A DNA stretch of 20,044 nt from CAZZBK01 sp964652155 (GTDB lineage Bacteria; Planctomycetota; Planctomycetia; Pirellulales; PNKZ01): the NCBI GenBank assembly GCA_964652155.1, contig CAZZBK010000114.1, positions 1 through 20,044 on the forward strand. Direction: 5' to 3'. Below, one piece after another: positions 7,835 to 15,043 of the stretch (position 1 is its first letter; each line of letters begins with the position of its first letter). Below the pieces are notes generated by a model. The model was not told the DNA's origin and did no database searches. It was given only the letters and a program-made list of their open reading frames with translations. The position numbers and the translations under genes are program-made.

Positions 7835-7840
7835 TGGCTC

Positions 7841-8803
7841 ATGCGGTGTCTACACAGCAGTTGGCTAAAACGGTCGTCTACGCTGAGTTTGTTGTTGGCT
7901 GTTTTCATCAGCGGCGATGCTTTCTCGGCCGGTCCGGCACGCACGGCACCCGCCCCTACTTTCACGGCCAGCGATGTGAAGCTGTTTCTGCCCGACGCGC
8001 GGGAGAAATTGGGCCCCGGCGCGCCTGGCGCGGTGAATTTGGCTCCGGTGGCGGGCGGTTCGACGGGAGGTGCGGCCGGGAGTGGGCCTGGGGGTGGCGC
8101 AGGGAACGCCTCGTGGCCCGCGATCATCTCGTCCGACGCAATCGAGACCGAGATCAAGAACGAGCACAAGGAGCTGCTTGCGAACGTGGCGAACCTGAAT
8201 GCCTTCAAGAGCGGCGGCAACACCAAAGCCCGCTACGCGCTCTCGATGCTGGTGTCATTGTTCAAGGTGGCCGAAGAGTATCCGTCGGACGTCAAGTTTA
8301 AGAAGGACGCAGCCAATTGGGTGATGGCCTGTGCCTCGGCGGCGGGCAACTGCAAGACGAGCAGCGACGCGGCCTACAAGGAGGCGCAGCTCCGCGCCGA
8401 AGGGTTGAAGGAGTTGTTCAACGGCAAGTCCCCCTCGGATCTGCCCAAGCCCGACCCGGACAAAAAATGGCCCGACCTCGTCAACATCCCGCCGCTCATG
8501 CAGCGGCTCGAGACATCGCAGAAGGAGCGTCTCAGTGCTTGGGCTGGCAGCAAAGGGGATTTTGAGAAGAACGCTCCGGCGCTGATTCAAGAGGGGGAAG
8601 TCCTCTCGCTCCTAGGCAAGGTCATCGCTCAGGAAGGGTTCGACAACTGGGACGCGGTCGACTATCAAGGTTGGTGCAAGCAGTTGGGCGAAGGGGGCAA
8701 GGAACTGTCCGAGGCGGCCAAGGCCAAGGATCATGACCGCGCCACCAAGGCGATCAGTCAAATCAACAAGGCCTGCACCGACTGCCACGGCGCGTATCGG
8801 TAG
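7841..8803 (+). CDS. Periplasmic cytochrome c'/c556-like heme protein
   Basis: A predicted exported electron-transfer protein of 320 residues. A signal peptide covers about residues 1-30 (basic MRCLHSSWLKR, hydrophobic core, cleavage near AFSA). A Gly/Ala/Ser-rich linker lies at about 70-90, followed by two helical halves. The single heme-binding motif CTDCH (Cys312, Cys315, His316) is four residues from the C terminus, as in the four-helix cytochrome c' and c556 families. The first half is also helical but carries Cys in a non-heme arrangement (ACASAAGNC), so it may be a heme-less copy of the same fold. The frame stays open back to 7667, but the promoter and ribosome-binding site argue for 7841. 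It faces the Fur-family gene tail to tail. The redox partner is unknown. Confidence 0.8.
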   Translation: MRCLHSSWLKRSSTLSLLLAVFISGDAFSAGPARTAPAPTFTASDVKLFLPDAREKLGPGAPGAVNLAPVAGGSTGGAAGSGPGGGAGNASWPAIISSDAIETEIKNEHKELLANVANLNAFKSGGNTKARYALSMLVSLFKVAEEYPSDVKFKKDAANWVMACASAAGNCKTSSDAAYKEAQLRAEGLKELFNGKSPSDLPKPDPDKKWPDLVNIPPLMQRLETSQKERLSAWAGSKGDFEKNAPALIQEGEVLSLLGKVIAQEGFDNWDAVDYQGWCKQLGEGGKELSEAAKAKDHDRATKAISQINKACTDCHGAYR

Positions 8804-8822
8804 GCCGTTGCACTTGCCTTCT

Positions 8823-8914
8823 CGTTAGCGGCTTGCGTGTCGCGGCGCGCGTGACGATGGCGAGTCGAGAGACGACGCGATGGGTACGCGCTCCGCTGCG
8901 CGTCGCGGCTAACT
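8823..8914. repeat. GC-rich, partly inverted repeat between cytochrome and fur genes
   Basis: GTTAGCGGC near 8824 and GCGGCTAAC ending near 8914 face each other as an imperfect inverted repeat. TGCGTGTCGCGG and TGCGCGTCGCGG are near-identical direct repeats within it. The 148-bp convergent gap 8804-8951 is otherwise non-coding. It looks like a planctomycete intergenic repeat; genome-wide copy number cannot be judged here. Confidence 0.4.
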
Positions 8915-8918
8915 GAGA

Positions 8919-8931
8919 GGCGCAAAGCGCC
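8919..8931. terminator. Possible bidirectional hairpin between convergent genes
   Basis: GGCGC, loop AAA, GCGCC: a perfect 5-bp GC stem between the converging cytochrome and fur-family genes. No T-run follows on either strand, so termination is a guess from position. Confidence 0.3.
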
Positions 8932-8968
8932 TAGCGCGAGCAGTTCTGCGCCTAGCGCGAGCAGCTCT
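8927..8968. repeat. 21-bp tandem duplication at the 3' end of the fur-family gene
   Basis: Copies at 8927-8947 and 8948-8968 differ at one base out of 21. The second copy holds the last codons and the stop of the fur-family gene; the first repeats this stretch, stop included, beyond the gene end. Confidence 0.85.
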
Positions 8969-9401
8969 CGCACTGTCCCTTGAGCAGCACCTCGCTCAAG
9001 GCATGAATGATCGAGTGCTTTGACCCTGGAGCGGGAGATATCTCGACCGACACGTTCGCTAGGCAGGTGACTTGCCCACACTCGGTGCAGACAAAATGCG
9101 GGTGTGCCGCGTCATGCTCGCCATGCCCCGCGCGGTACGACTCGAACCGCCAGACATGATCGCCCAACTCGCTGCGGCTCACCAGCTTGGCCTCGGTCAG
9201 GTCCATCAGATTGCGATACACGGTCGCCCGATCAAGGCCGTCGGGCACTAAGCGATCGGCCAACTCGGCGTGACTCATCGGCGAGAGGGCCATGTCGAGC
9301 TGCTCGAGCACGGCCATGCGGGCCATCGTGACGCGCAGACCCGCCGCGCGAATGCGATCGCGAATCGCAGTTCGATCAACGGCGGGCTTGGAGGTCTTCA
9401 T
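8952..9401 (-). CDS. Fur-family metal-dependent transcriptional regulator
   Basis: DNA-binding repressor of the Fur/Zur/PerR superfamily, 149 residues. A winged helix lies at about 20-75 with recognition region LDRATVYRNLMDL. The dimerisation domain holds the His-rich stretch HGEHDAAHPHF (93-103) and structural zinc motifs CTEC (105, 108) and CESC (144, 147). Which metal or signal it senses cannot be decided from sequence; the divergent GGDEF gene and convergent cytochrome gene do not settle it. No Shine-Dalgarno sequence precedes the ATG, and the best promoter lies so close that the mRNA may be leaderless. The C terminus overlaps a 21-bp tandem duplication. I could not recognise a clear Fur box upstream. 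Confidence 0.92.
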   Translation of the reverse strand: MKTSKPAVDRTAIRDRIRAAGLRVTMARMAVLEQLDMALSPMSHAELADRLVPDGLDRATVYRNLMDLTEAKLVSRSELGDHVWRFESYRAGHGEHDAAHPHFVCTECGQVTCLANVSVEISPAPGSKHSIIHALSEVLLKGQCESCSR

Positions 9402-9409
9402 GGCGGTTT

Positions 9410-9438
9410 ATTTTAATCGACCCACGCGCGGTCGGAAA
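9410..9438 (-). promoter_or_regulatory. Possible promoter of the fur-family gene, giving a leaderless mRNA
   Basis: Minus strand: -35 TTTCCG (9433-9438), 17-bp spacer, -10 TAAAAT (9410-9415), with only 8 bases to the ATG. The -35 match is weak. Confidence 0.3.
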
Positions 9439-9637
9439 GCAGCAAAGTCCCTACGATCGTTACGATCAGCGGCCGCGCAGTCCGATCGCACTCAAATGGC
9501 GGGGCAAATTTGGCACGGTCGTCAGAATAACGTAAGAGATAGATGCCCCCCATGGTTTATTTCTGCCCGGGGGTGACGTACCTATTACAGGGAGCGGTTA
9601 TTCGACAGCGAACGAATCGCGGTCGAATCGTAAGTCG

Positions 9638-11134
9638 ATGAGCGAGTTCACGTCGGCCATCACGTGGCCCAGCGTCGCATTGTCGGTGGCTCAATTCCTG
9701 ATCGGCGTGGCCATCGGCTGGTGGTTCAAGAAGCGCCGCGCCGTCGGCGTGCTCGGAGACGAGCAAAAGCTCCGCGCCTTTGTCATTCAGGTGTACGACT
9801 ACTGCCTCGGTTTGGCCGACGACGCCAGCCGACACGCTTCGCGCGTGGACGAAGTTTGCCAGGAATTCGTCAAACCCAAGTCGGCCCATTCACACGCCAC
9901 GCCCGAGTCGCTCATTGTCGACGCGGTCTCGCAGATCGTGTTGGCCAATAAACGTTTCCAAACCAAGCTGCACTCGGTCGAGCACGAGCTGCGACAGCAC
10001 TCGCACCTGATCGACCTGCATTTGAATCAAACGCGGATTGACCCGTTGACCGAGTTGCCCAACCGTCGCGCGTTCGACGAGCAGGTCAGACACCGCTTTG
10101 CGGATCGTCAGTCGTCGGGCAAATCGTTCGCGATCATGCTGGTCGACCTGGACCAGTTCCATAAGATCAATGAGCAGTTCGGGCACTCGGCCGGCGACCG
10201 GGTGCTGCGTCATGTTCGTGACGTGCTGACCGATGCGCTGCGCGAGCAAGACGTGATCACGCGGTACGAAGGGGACCAGTTCGCGGTCGTGCTGCCCGAG
10301 ACCGCCGTGGCCGAGGCGGCCCGAGCCGCCGAGCGTGTTCGCCGCGCGATCCACGAGCGGCAGTGCCCCTGGGAGGAACGCTCGCTGAGCGTGACGGTCA
10401 GCGTGGGGGTGGTCGAAGCCGCCGCTCAGGACGACGCCGGGGCGCTCTTCCGCCGCGTTGACACCGCCTTGTATGCGGCCAAAGAGTCGGGGCGCAACAT
10501 GGGTTACTTCCATGACGGACACGATTGCCACCCGATCCTCGAAGACACCTTGAGCAGCCTGGAGGCCCCCGACCGCGTGCCTCGTTCCAAGGCGGCCGCG
10601 TATGCCCAGTACGTGGCGGCCCTGGGGGTTGACGCTCGGACCGATCCGCTCACGGGCCTGCCCAACCGCCGCGCCTTCGGCGATGAATTGCGGCGGCAGA
10701 TTGCCGTCGCGCGGCAGTCCAGCGCGCCGCTCGCGCTAATGATCGTGGGCGTGGACCGGCTCAGCTTGCTCGGCGCGTATCACGGGCAAGACACGGTCGA
10801 TCAACTGCTGCGCAAGATGGGGCAGATATTGTGCGCCGCCGTCCGCGACGCCGACCTCGTCACGCGCTACGGCTGGGAAGAATTCGCCGTGATTTTACCC
10901 AAAACGAATCTGCTCGAGGCCAACCGAGCACACGATCGCATCGAGCGCGCGTTGGCCGCCTGCGCCCATGACGAAATTCCACTCACGGTGAGCATCGGCA
11001 TCGTCGCCTTGCAGGACGAAGAAGACTCGCTCACCCTCGCCAAACGGGCCGACGCCGCGTTTCATCTGACCAAACAAGACCGCCTGGATCACGCCGCCGC
11101 CGCCGAACCAACTGCCAGCGGCGTCGCCGAGTAA
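9638..11134 (+). CDS. Membrane-anchored protein with two degenerate GGDEF domains
   Basis: 498 residues. One membrane segment at about 9-30 is followed by basic residues, then a helical region to about 130. GGDEF-like domain 1 (about 132-295) keeps DPLTELPNRRAF and metal Asp170/Asp172, but its signature reads EGDQF (211-215). Domain 2 (about 333-480) keeps DPLTGLPNRRAF, but its signature is GWEEF (412-416), the first metal Asp is Gly371, and the substrate-binding Asn of domain 1 (Asn178) has no equivalent. GGDEF domains make cyclic di-GMP; domain 2 looks inactive and domain 1 doubtful, so a sensing or scaffold role is possible. The ATG lacks a clear Shine-Dalgarno sequence and I found no convincing promoter in the 236-bp gap. 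It ends 10 bp before the converging peptidase gene. Confidence 0.85.
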   Translation: MSEFTSAITWPSVALSVAQFLIGVAIGWWFKKRRAVGVLGDEQKLRAFVIQVYDYCLGLADDASRHASRVDEVCQEFVKPKSAHSHATPESLIVDAVSQIVLANKRFQTKLHSVEHELRQHSHLIDLHLNQTRIDPLTELPNRRAFDEQVRHRFADRQSSGKSFAIMLVDLDQFHKINEQFGHSAGDRVLRHVRDVLTDALREQDVITRYEGDQFAVVLPETAVAEAARAAERVRRAIHERQCPWEERSLSVTVSVGVVEAAAQDDAGALFRRVDTALYAAKESGRNMGYFHDGHDCHPILEDTLSSLEAPDRVPRSKAAAYAQYVAALGVDARTDPLTGLPNRRAFGDELRRQIAVARQSSAPLALMIVGVDRLSLLGAYHGQDTVDQLLRKMGQILCAAVRDADLVTRYGWEEFAVILPKTNLLEANRAHDRIERALAACAHDEIPLTVSIGIVALQDEEDSLTLAKRADAAFHLTKQDRLDHAAAAEPTASGVAE

Positions 11135-11144
11135 CGCCACGAGC

Positions 11145-12203
11145 TTACGGGCGGAAGTCGTCGTCCGCCTTCAGATCGCACACGAACGCCGCGAGCAAAT
11201 CGGCCGCGCGGTCAATGTCGTCGAGCGAGATCGTTTCGACCGGACTGTGCATGTAGCGGTTCGGAATGCTCACGAGCGCCGTCGCCACGCCGCTGCGACT
11301 GGTCTGCATCGCGTTGGCGTCGGTCGGCGTGGCCCGGCCACTCGCCGCCAGTTGGATCGGAATATTGCGCGTCTTGCTGGCCTGCACCAATCGCTCGAAC
11401 ACCACGGGATTCATGTTCGGACCCCGATACACGACCGGCCCGCTGCCGAGCTTCACGTCCCCTTCTTGCTTCTTGTCGATCGTCGGGCAATCGGTCGCAT
11501 GTGTCACATCGACCGCAATGCCCACGTGGGCTTGCACCGTGAACGAGCTGGTGGTCGCGCCGCGCAACCCGACCTCTTCTTGCACCGTGCTCACCGCAAA
11601 CAGCGCGCAGTCGAGCGGGGCACTGCTCGCGCGGCGAAACGCCTCCATCACCACCCATAGCCCGCACTTGTCGTCCATCGCCACGCTGTACGCGAGGTTG
11701 TTGCGCAGCGGTCGATAGTTCAACTCGAGCGTCACGGGATCGCCGATCTGCACCACGCTCGCGGCGTCCTCGCGGTCTTTGGCTCCGATGTCGATCCACA
11801 GGTCCTTCAGCTTAACGACCTGCTTGCGCTCGTCTTCGGTCAGCAAGTGAATGGCCTTGCGGGCGATCAGTCCACACACCGGTCCTGTGGCGGTCCAAAT
11901 GGTCATCCGCTGGCCAATGAGCACCTGCGGGTCCCAGCCGCCGATGGGCTGCGGATAGATAAACCCTTCTGCATCGATGTACTGCACCAGCATGCCGATC
12001 TGGTCACAGTGCCCCGCGAGCATGACGCGCAGCTTGGCTTGCGGGTTCTTGGCCACAATGACGTTGCCATGCAAATCGGTCGTGATCGAGTCGGCACAGT
12101 CGGCCATGTGCTCGCGGACATGGTCCTGGATTGGACGTTCAAAGCCCGACGGACTGGGCGTTTCGAGAAGTCGACGCAAGAAGTTGTGAGCTCGGTCGTT
12201 CAT
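11145..12203 (-). CDS. M42-family metallo-aminopeptidase
   Basis: Cytoplasmic di-metal aminopeptidase of the M42 (FrvX / deblocking aminopeptidase) family, 352 residues, no signal peptide. Metal ligands and catalytic residues are all present: His65 and Asp67 in AGHCDQIG, bridging Asp177 in AMDDKCG, Glu209 (base) and Glu210 in VQEEVGLRGA, Asp232 in IAVDVTHATD, and His319 in YMHSPVE. The family forms large tetrahedral dodecamers that trim peptides, a role consistent with downstream processing of protease products. Substrate preference cannot be read from sequence. It converges on the GGDEF gene with only 10 bp between the stop codons and no visible terminator. Confidence 0.93.
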   Translation of the reverse strand: MNDRAHNFLRRLLETPSPSGFERPIQDHVREHMADCADSITTDLHGNVIVAKNPQAKLRVMLAGHCDQIGMLVQYIDAEGFIYPQPIGGWDPQVLIGQRMTIWTATGPVCGLIARKAIHLLTEDERKQVVKLKDLWIDIGAKDREDAASVVQIGDPVTLELNYRPLRNNLAYSVAMDDKCGLWVVMEAFRRASSAPLDCALFAVSTVQEEVGLRGATTSSFTVQAHVGIAVDVTHATDCPTIDKKQEGDVKLGSGPVVYRGPNMNPVVFERLVQASKTRNIPIQLAASGRATPTDANAMQTSRSGVATALVSIPNRYMHSPVETISLDDIDRAADLLAAFVCDLKADDDFRP

Positions 12204-12253
12204 GTCAGGAAGGGGCCTGGGATTGAAAGATGCGTAATTTCGTCACATTGGGC

Positions 12254-12282
12254 ACCCTAAATCATCGTCGAGTGTCTGGCAA
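12254..12282 (-). promoter_or_regulatory. Possible promoter of the M42 peptidase gene
   Basis: Minus strand: -35 TTGCCA (12277-12282), 17-bp spacer, -10 TAGGGT (12254-12259), about 50 bases before the ATG. The -35 is good; the -10 is weak in its centre. Confidence 0.35.
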
Positions 12283-12376
12283 TTGCAATCGGTGTTGGCT
12301 CGCGAATCCTTCGCCACTTTCGGAGATCCGAGCTGGGGGCGTGAGCCGCTGGAGAAGTTGGCCCCAACATGCACAA

Positions 12377-12407
12377 CGTTATCCGGGGGCGCACCTCCCT
12401 GGCTCGG
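12377..12407 (+). repeat. Dispersed 31-bp palindromic repeat, copy 3
   Basis: Begins CGTTATCCGGGGGCGCACC and ends TCCCTGGCTCGG. It matches copies 1 and 2 near 7631-7724. It lies in the 331-bp divergent gap (12204-12534), between the two predicted promoters; the rest of that gap shows no gene. Confidence 0.8.
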
Positions 12408-12454
12408 AGGTCAGCGACCGCGACGCGGTTGGGTCGACCTATAGGAAACCTTGA

Positions 12455-12484
12455 TTGCAGTCGCTGCCGCCGGACGACTAGAAT
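12455..12484 (+). promoter_or_regulatory. Predicted promoter of the vWA-like gene
   Basis: -35 TTGCAG (12455-12460), 18-bp spacer, -10 TAGAAT (12479-12484). The start would be near 12491, leaving a leader of about 43 bases that contains the AGAGGAG ribosome-binding site at 12518-12524. Confidence 0.5.
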
Positions 12485-12534
12485 AGATACGGAACCGAGA
12501 ATGGCCGTCCACTCATCAGAGGAGCCGTGGAATC

Positions 12535-14478
12535 ATGAGCACCACGTATCAACCCCGTCGAGCCGTCCGTAAGCGTCGCGACTACACCGCGATGGTGTTT
12601 CTCTTGGCGATGCTCATTGCACTGCCCTTGGTTGGGTACGTTGGCTATCTGTTTGTGAGCGGCGACAAAGACAAGCTCAGCGAACTTGGCATTCAAACGA
12701 TTGGCAAAGCGCCGCCTCCCGCCAAAGCTCCGGCGTCGCCAGCGGCTTCGAGCCTGCCGTCGCTTCCGCCTGATGGAACGTCGCCGACCTTAAATAATCC
12801 GTTGGTGAAAACGCCTGCGGCGGTTGTCAAATCGGAAGCGAGCAAGCCGCCGAAGCCGGTTGAAGTGAAGCCCGAGGATGTTTCTCCGCCGCGCAAGATT
12901 GACAGCGTGACGACCGTCGCACAGGCGGTCGAGCAGATCGCGTTCAACGTGCAAGAGGCGTTGGAAATTCCGCGCAAGTCACTCATCGTCTGGTTGTTCG
13001 ACGACAGCAACAGTAACAGCGACTATCGCCGCCAAGTGGCTGGCCAGATGTCGCGGATGTACAACTCGCTCAAGCTGCCGAAGGTCGAGCCGGGCAAGAT
13101 CGACGACGCACTGCTGCTGACCGTGATCGGCTCGTATGGCGAGGAATTGCCGCGATTTATCACGCCCGAGCCGACGGCCGACCTGAGCGAGATTACCGCC
13201 GCGATGAGCAATCTTGGCGATGGCTCGAGCAATCAGGAGAAAACCTTTGCAGCCGTGCAGGACACGGTCGACAAGTTTCTCCCCTACCGGCTGCAAAAGG
13301 GGCGACAGATTTTTGTCGTCGTGGTGAGCGACGAGGTGGGCGACGATCAGGACTCGATCGACAACATGCTCCCGAAGCTCAAACAGTATTCGATTCCCGT
13401 GTATGTCGTAGGCGTACAAGCGCCGTTTGGCAGCGCGGGGAAGAAGCCTAGCCAGAGTGGCGGCATGCTCGGCAATGCGGACCCCAGCACGCCCCTCAAG
13501 GGGGATCGCGATGTGGTTTTCGGACCGGAATCGCGCGAGGTCGAATGGGTCAACATTCGCTACCCCAACAGTGGCCGCGAAGTGGATTTCGATGGTTTCG
13601 ATCTGGGGCCGTACTCGCTGACTCGGCTCTGCAAGGAGACCAGCGGCATGTACTTTGCCTTGCCCACGCGCAAGGTCAGCAGAGACTTTGGCGAAGGCCA
13701 GGTCGCCAAGATGGAAGGCCGCCCGCAGGCTGGCGGAGGCGCTCGCGCAGAAGAAAAGAAGTTCAACTACTTCGACGCGCTGGCTGGCGCGAAGAAAGAG
13801 GGCGATGCCCCGCCGGCGCTCGCCGAGACGGTCAAGGCCGAAGTGCAGGCCGTCGACTTTAGCGCCACCGCGCCCAAAAGCCCGTCCGCGTTTCGCGCCT
13901 ATGCCCCAACCTACCTATCGGTGGCCGACTATCGCAAACTAACCGACCCATCGACGGGCAATAAGGCCTTCTTGGCATTACTCGAAGCGGCTCGCAAGAC
14001 GGCCGACGCCCCGGTCGAGGTGTTGCCGCAAAATATCGACACGTATTTTTCGCTGGCCAACGAAGCCCAGCGCGTGCGAGATCTGATTGCCGGTCAAAAG
14101 CCGGCCGCGCTCGTGCAACCGATGATCGAAGAGATCTACAACACGCTCAAGAAGGGTGAGAAAGATTTTGACAAGCTGACCGACGCGCGATTAAAAGCCG
14201 GTTACGACTTGGCGATGGGACGCATCATGGCGGTGAAGGCCCGGACCGATGGCTACATGTTCATGCTCGCCGCGCTGCGCAACGGCAAGCAGGCCGAGAC
14301 GCTCGCCCCGGCCAATGAGCCCATCAAGAATAGCGCCGTCGACAAGATGGCTCAGCAGGCCAAGGAACGGCTGGATCGGGTCATCAAGGAACACCCAGGC
14401 ACCCCCTGGGCCAAGTCGGCCGAGCGCGAGCTGCAAGCCCCCATCGGCTGGAAGTTCACCGACGAGAAGAAGACCTAA
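12535..14478 (+). CDS. Membrane-anchored von Willebrand factor A-like protein
   Basis: 647 residues. A basic N terminus (RRAVRKRRD) and one membrane segment at about 18-41 suggest a single-pass inner-membrane protein with its bulk outside the cytoplasm. A Pro/Ala/Lys-rich linker (about 55-122) follows. The vWA-like domain begins at about 147 with IVWLFDDSNSNSD, where Asp156, Ser158 and Ser160 match the DxSxS metal-ion-dependent adhesion site; IFVVVVSDEVGDD at about 260-275 fits a later strand of the same fold. The remainder is mostly helical with no family I recognise; the last 60 residues (AKERLDRVIKEHPGTPWAKSAE) resemble a tetratricopeptide-type helical hairpin. AGAGGAG at 12518-12524 supports the ATG. 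It is a single-gene unit just before the alpha operon. The ligand and role are unknown. Confidence 0.75.
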   Translation: MSTTYQPRRAVRKRRDYTAMVFLLAMLIALPLVGYVGYLFVSGDKDKLSELGIQTIGKAPPPAKAPASPAASSLPSLPPDGTSPTLNNPLVKTPAAVVKSEASKPPKPVEVKPEDVSPPRKIDSVTTVAQAVEQIAFNVQEALEIPRKSLIVWLFDDSNSNSDYRRQVAGQMSRMYNSLKLPKVEPGKIDDALLLTVIGSYGEELPRFITPEPTADLSEITAAMSNLGDGSSNQEKTFAAVQDTVDKFLPYRLQKGRQIFVVVVSDEVGDDQDSIDNMLPKLKQYSIPVYVVGVQAPFGSAGKKPSQSGGMLGNADPSTPLKGDRDVVFGPESREVEWVNIRYPNSGREVDFDGFDLGPYSLTRLCKETSGMYFALPTRKVSRDFGEGQVAKMEGRPQAGGGARAEEKKFNYFDALAGAKKEGDAPPALAETVKAEVQAVDFSATAPKSPSAFRAYAPTYLSVADYRKLTDPSTGNKAFLALLEAARKTADAPVEVLPQNIDTYFSLANEAQRVRDLIAGQKPAALVQPMIEEIYNTLKKGEKDFDKLTDARLKAGYDLAMGRIMAVKARTDGYMFMLAALRNGKQAETLAPANEPIKNSAVDKMAQQAKERLDRVIKEHPGTPWAKSAERELQAPIGWKFTDEKKT

Positions 14479-14489
14479 TCGCGACGTTC

Positions 14490-14534
14490 CGATGGGCTGA
14501 AGACTCCCCCCCGCTCCGCCGCCAGAGCCCATCG
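14490..14534 (+). terminator. Possible terminator hairpin after the vWA-like gene
   Basis: CGATGGGCT (14490-14498) and AGCCCATCG (14526-14534) form a perfect 9-bp inverted repeat with a 27-base loop, 11 bases after the stop. No T-run follows, so it may be a Rho-independent-like end or simply an mRNA 3' stabiliser. In the rest of the 391-bp gap 14479-14869 I see only the alpha-operon promoter. Confidence 0.35.
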
Positions 14535-14791
14535 CTCCCTGCGGCGCGATCGCGGATGCGTGCCCGATGGGGCCACTCGGTTGCAAAAGAGCCTAATCCG
14601 TCGGGCGAGTTCCTCGTCGCCACTAGGCACTCGTCTGCGTCTTGCGTAGCGCAGCAAACCCATGAGGCATAAGTAGATCAAGCAAAGGGGCGGGCATTGA
14701 GTCGCGATCGCTACGGCTTGCCTGTTCTGCCCGATCGGAAAATCACGGCGGACACGGATGCTGAAAGCCGAAAATTAGTTTTCAGGGGTAC

Positions 14792-14821
14792 TTGCTTAAC
14801 GGCGGACTCCGTGCATATACT
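14792..14821 (+). promoter_or_regulatory. Promoter of the alpha (rpmJ-rplQ) operon
   Basis: -35 TTGCTT (14792-14797), 18-bp spacer, -10 TATACT (14816-14821). The start would be near 14828, giving a leader of about 42 bases before rpmJ. Both boxes are close to consensus, as expected for a strongly expressed ribosomal operon. Confidence 0.6.
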
Positions 14822-14869
14822 GGCCCGCTTTCCACCCAACGACCGTTAACGAGCTGGATCACCGCCGCC

Positions 14870-14983
14870 ATGAAGGTTCGCGCGAGCGTCAAACGCATCT
14901 GTGACAAGTGCAAGCTGGTCCGTCGTCGGAGCGTTGTGTACGTTATTTGTTCCAATCCCAAACACAAGCAACGCCAGGGATAA
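14870..14983 (+). CDS. rpmJ: Ribosomal protein L36 (bL36), zinc-binding form
   Basis: 37-residue protein of the large ribosomal subunit. It keeps the zinc-ribbon ligands Cys11, Cys14, Cys27 and His32 and the opening MKVRASVKRICDKCK, so it is the C+ (zinc-binding) type. It is the first gene of the alpha operon, 60 bp ahead of rpsM. No clear Shine-Dalgarno sequence precedes the ATG. In many bacteria infA or secY lies just upstream; here the operon starts at rpmJ. Confidence 0.97.
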   Translation: MKVRASVKRICDKCKLVRRRSVVYVICSNPKHKQRQG

Positions 14984-15022
14984 TGGCTGGCGCGCCGTCT
15001 ACGGCGCTGCCCTGGCCACGAT

Positions 15023-15032
15023 CTCCTAGGAG
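15023..15032 (+). promoter_or_regulatory. Ribosome-binding site of rpsM within a palindrome
   Basis: CTCCTAGGAG is perfectly self-complementary and contains the AGGAG (15028-15032) that serves the ATG at 15044. With no loop it cannot fold as a tight hairpin on its own, so sequestration is unlikely unless flanking bases rearrange. Confidence 0.35.
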
Positions 15033-15043
15033 CCTTATTTCCC

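Noticed and set aside
7667..7840. Start of the cytochrome gene at the upstream ATG (7667)
   Set aside because: That extension would translate the 31-bp repeat and the predicted promoter, and would bury the signal peptide. GGAGG at 7830-7834 marks 7841.
9402..9637. A promoter for the GGDEF gene (TTGGCA near 9510 or TATTAC near 9583)
   Set aside because: Neither candidate has two good boxes at proper spacing, so none is annotated.
14475..14681. 68-codon minus-strand frame after the vWA-like gene
   Set aside because: No family resemblance, no ribosome-binding site, and it overlaps a hairpin.
14854..14863. CTGGATCACC before rpmJ, identical to part of the 16S rRNA 3' end
   Set aside because: A ten-base match with no flanking similarity. 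It is the anti-Shine-Dalgarno side rather than its complement, so it is treated as chance.
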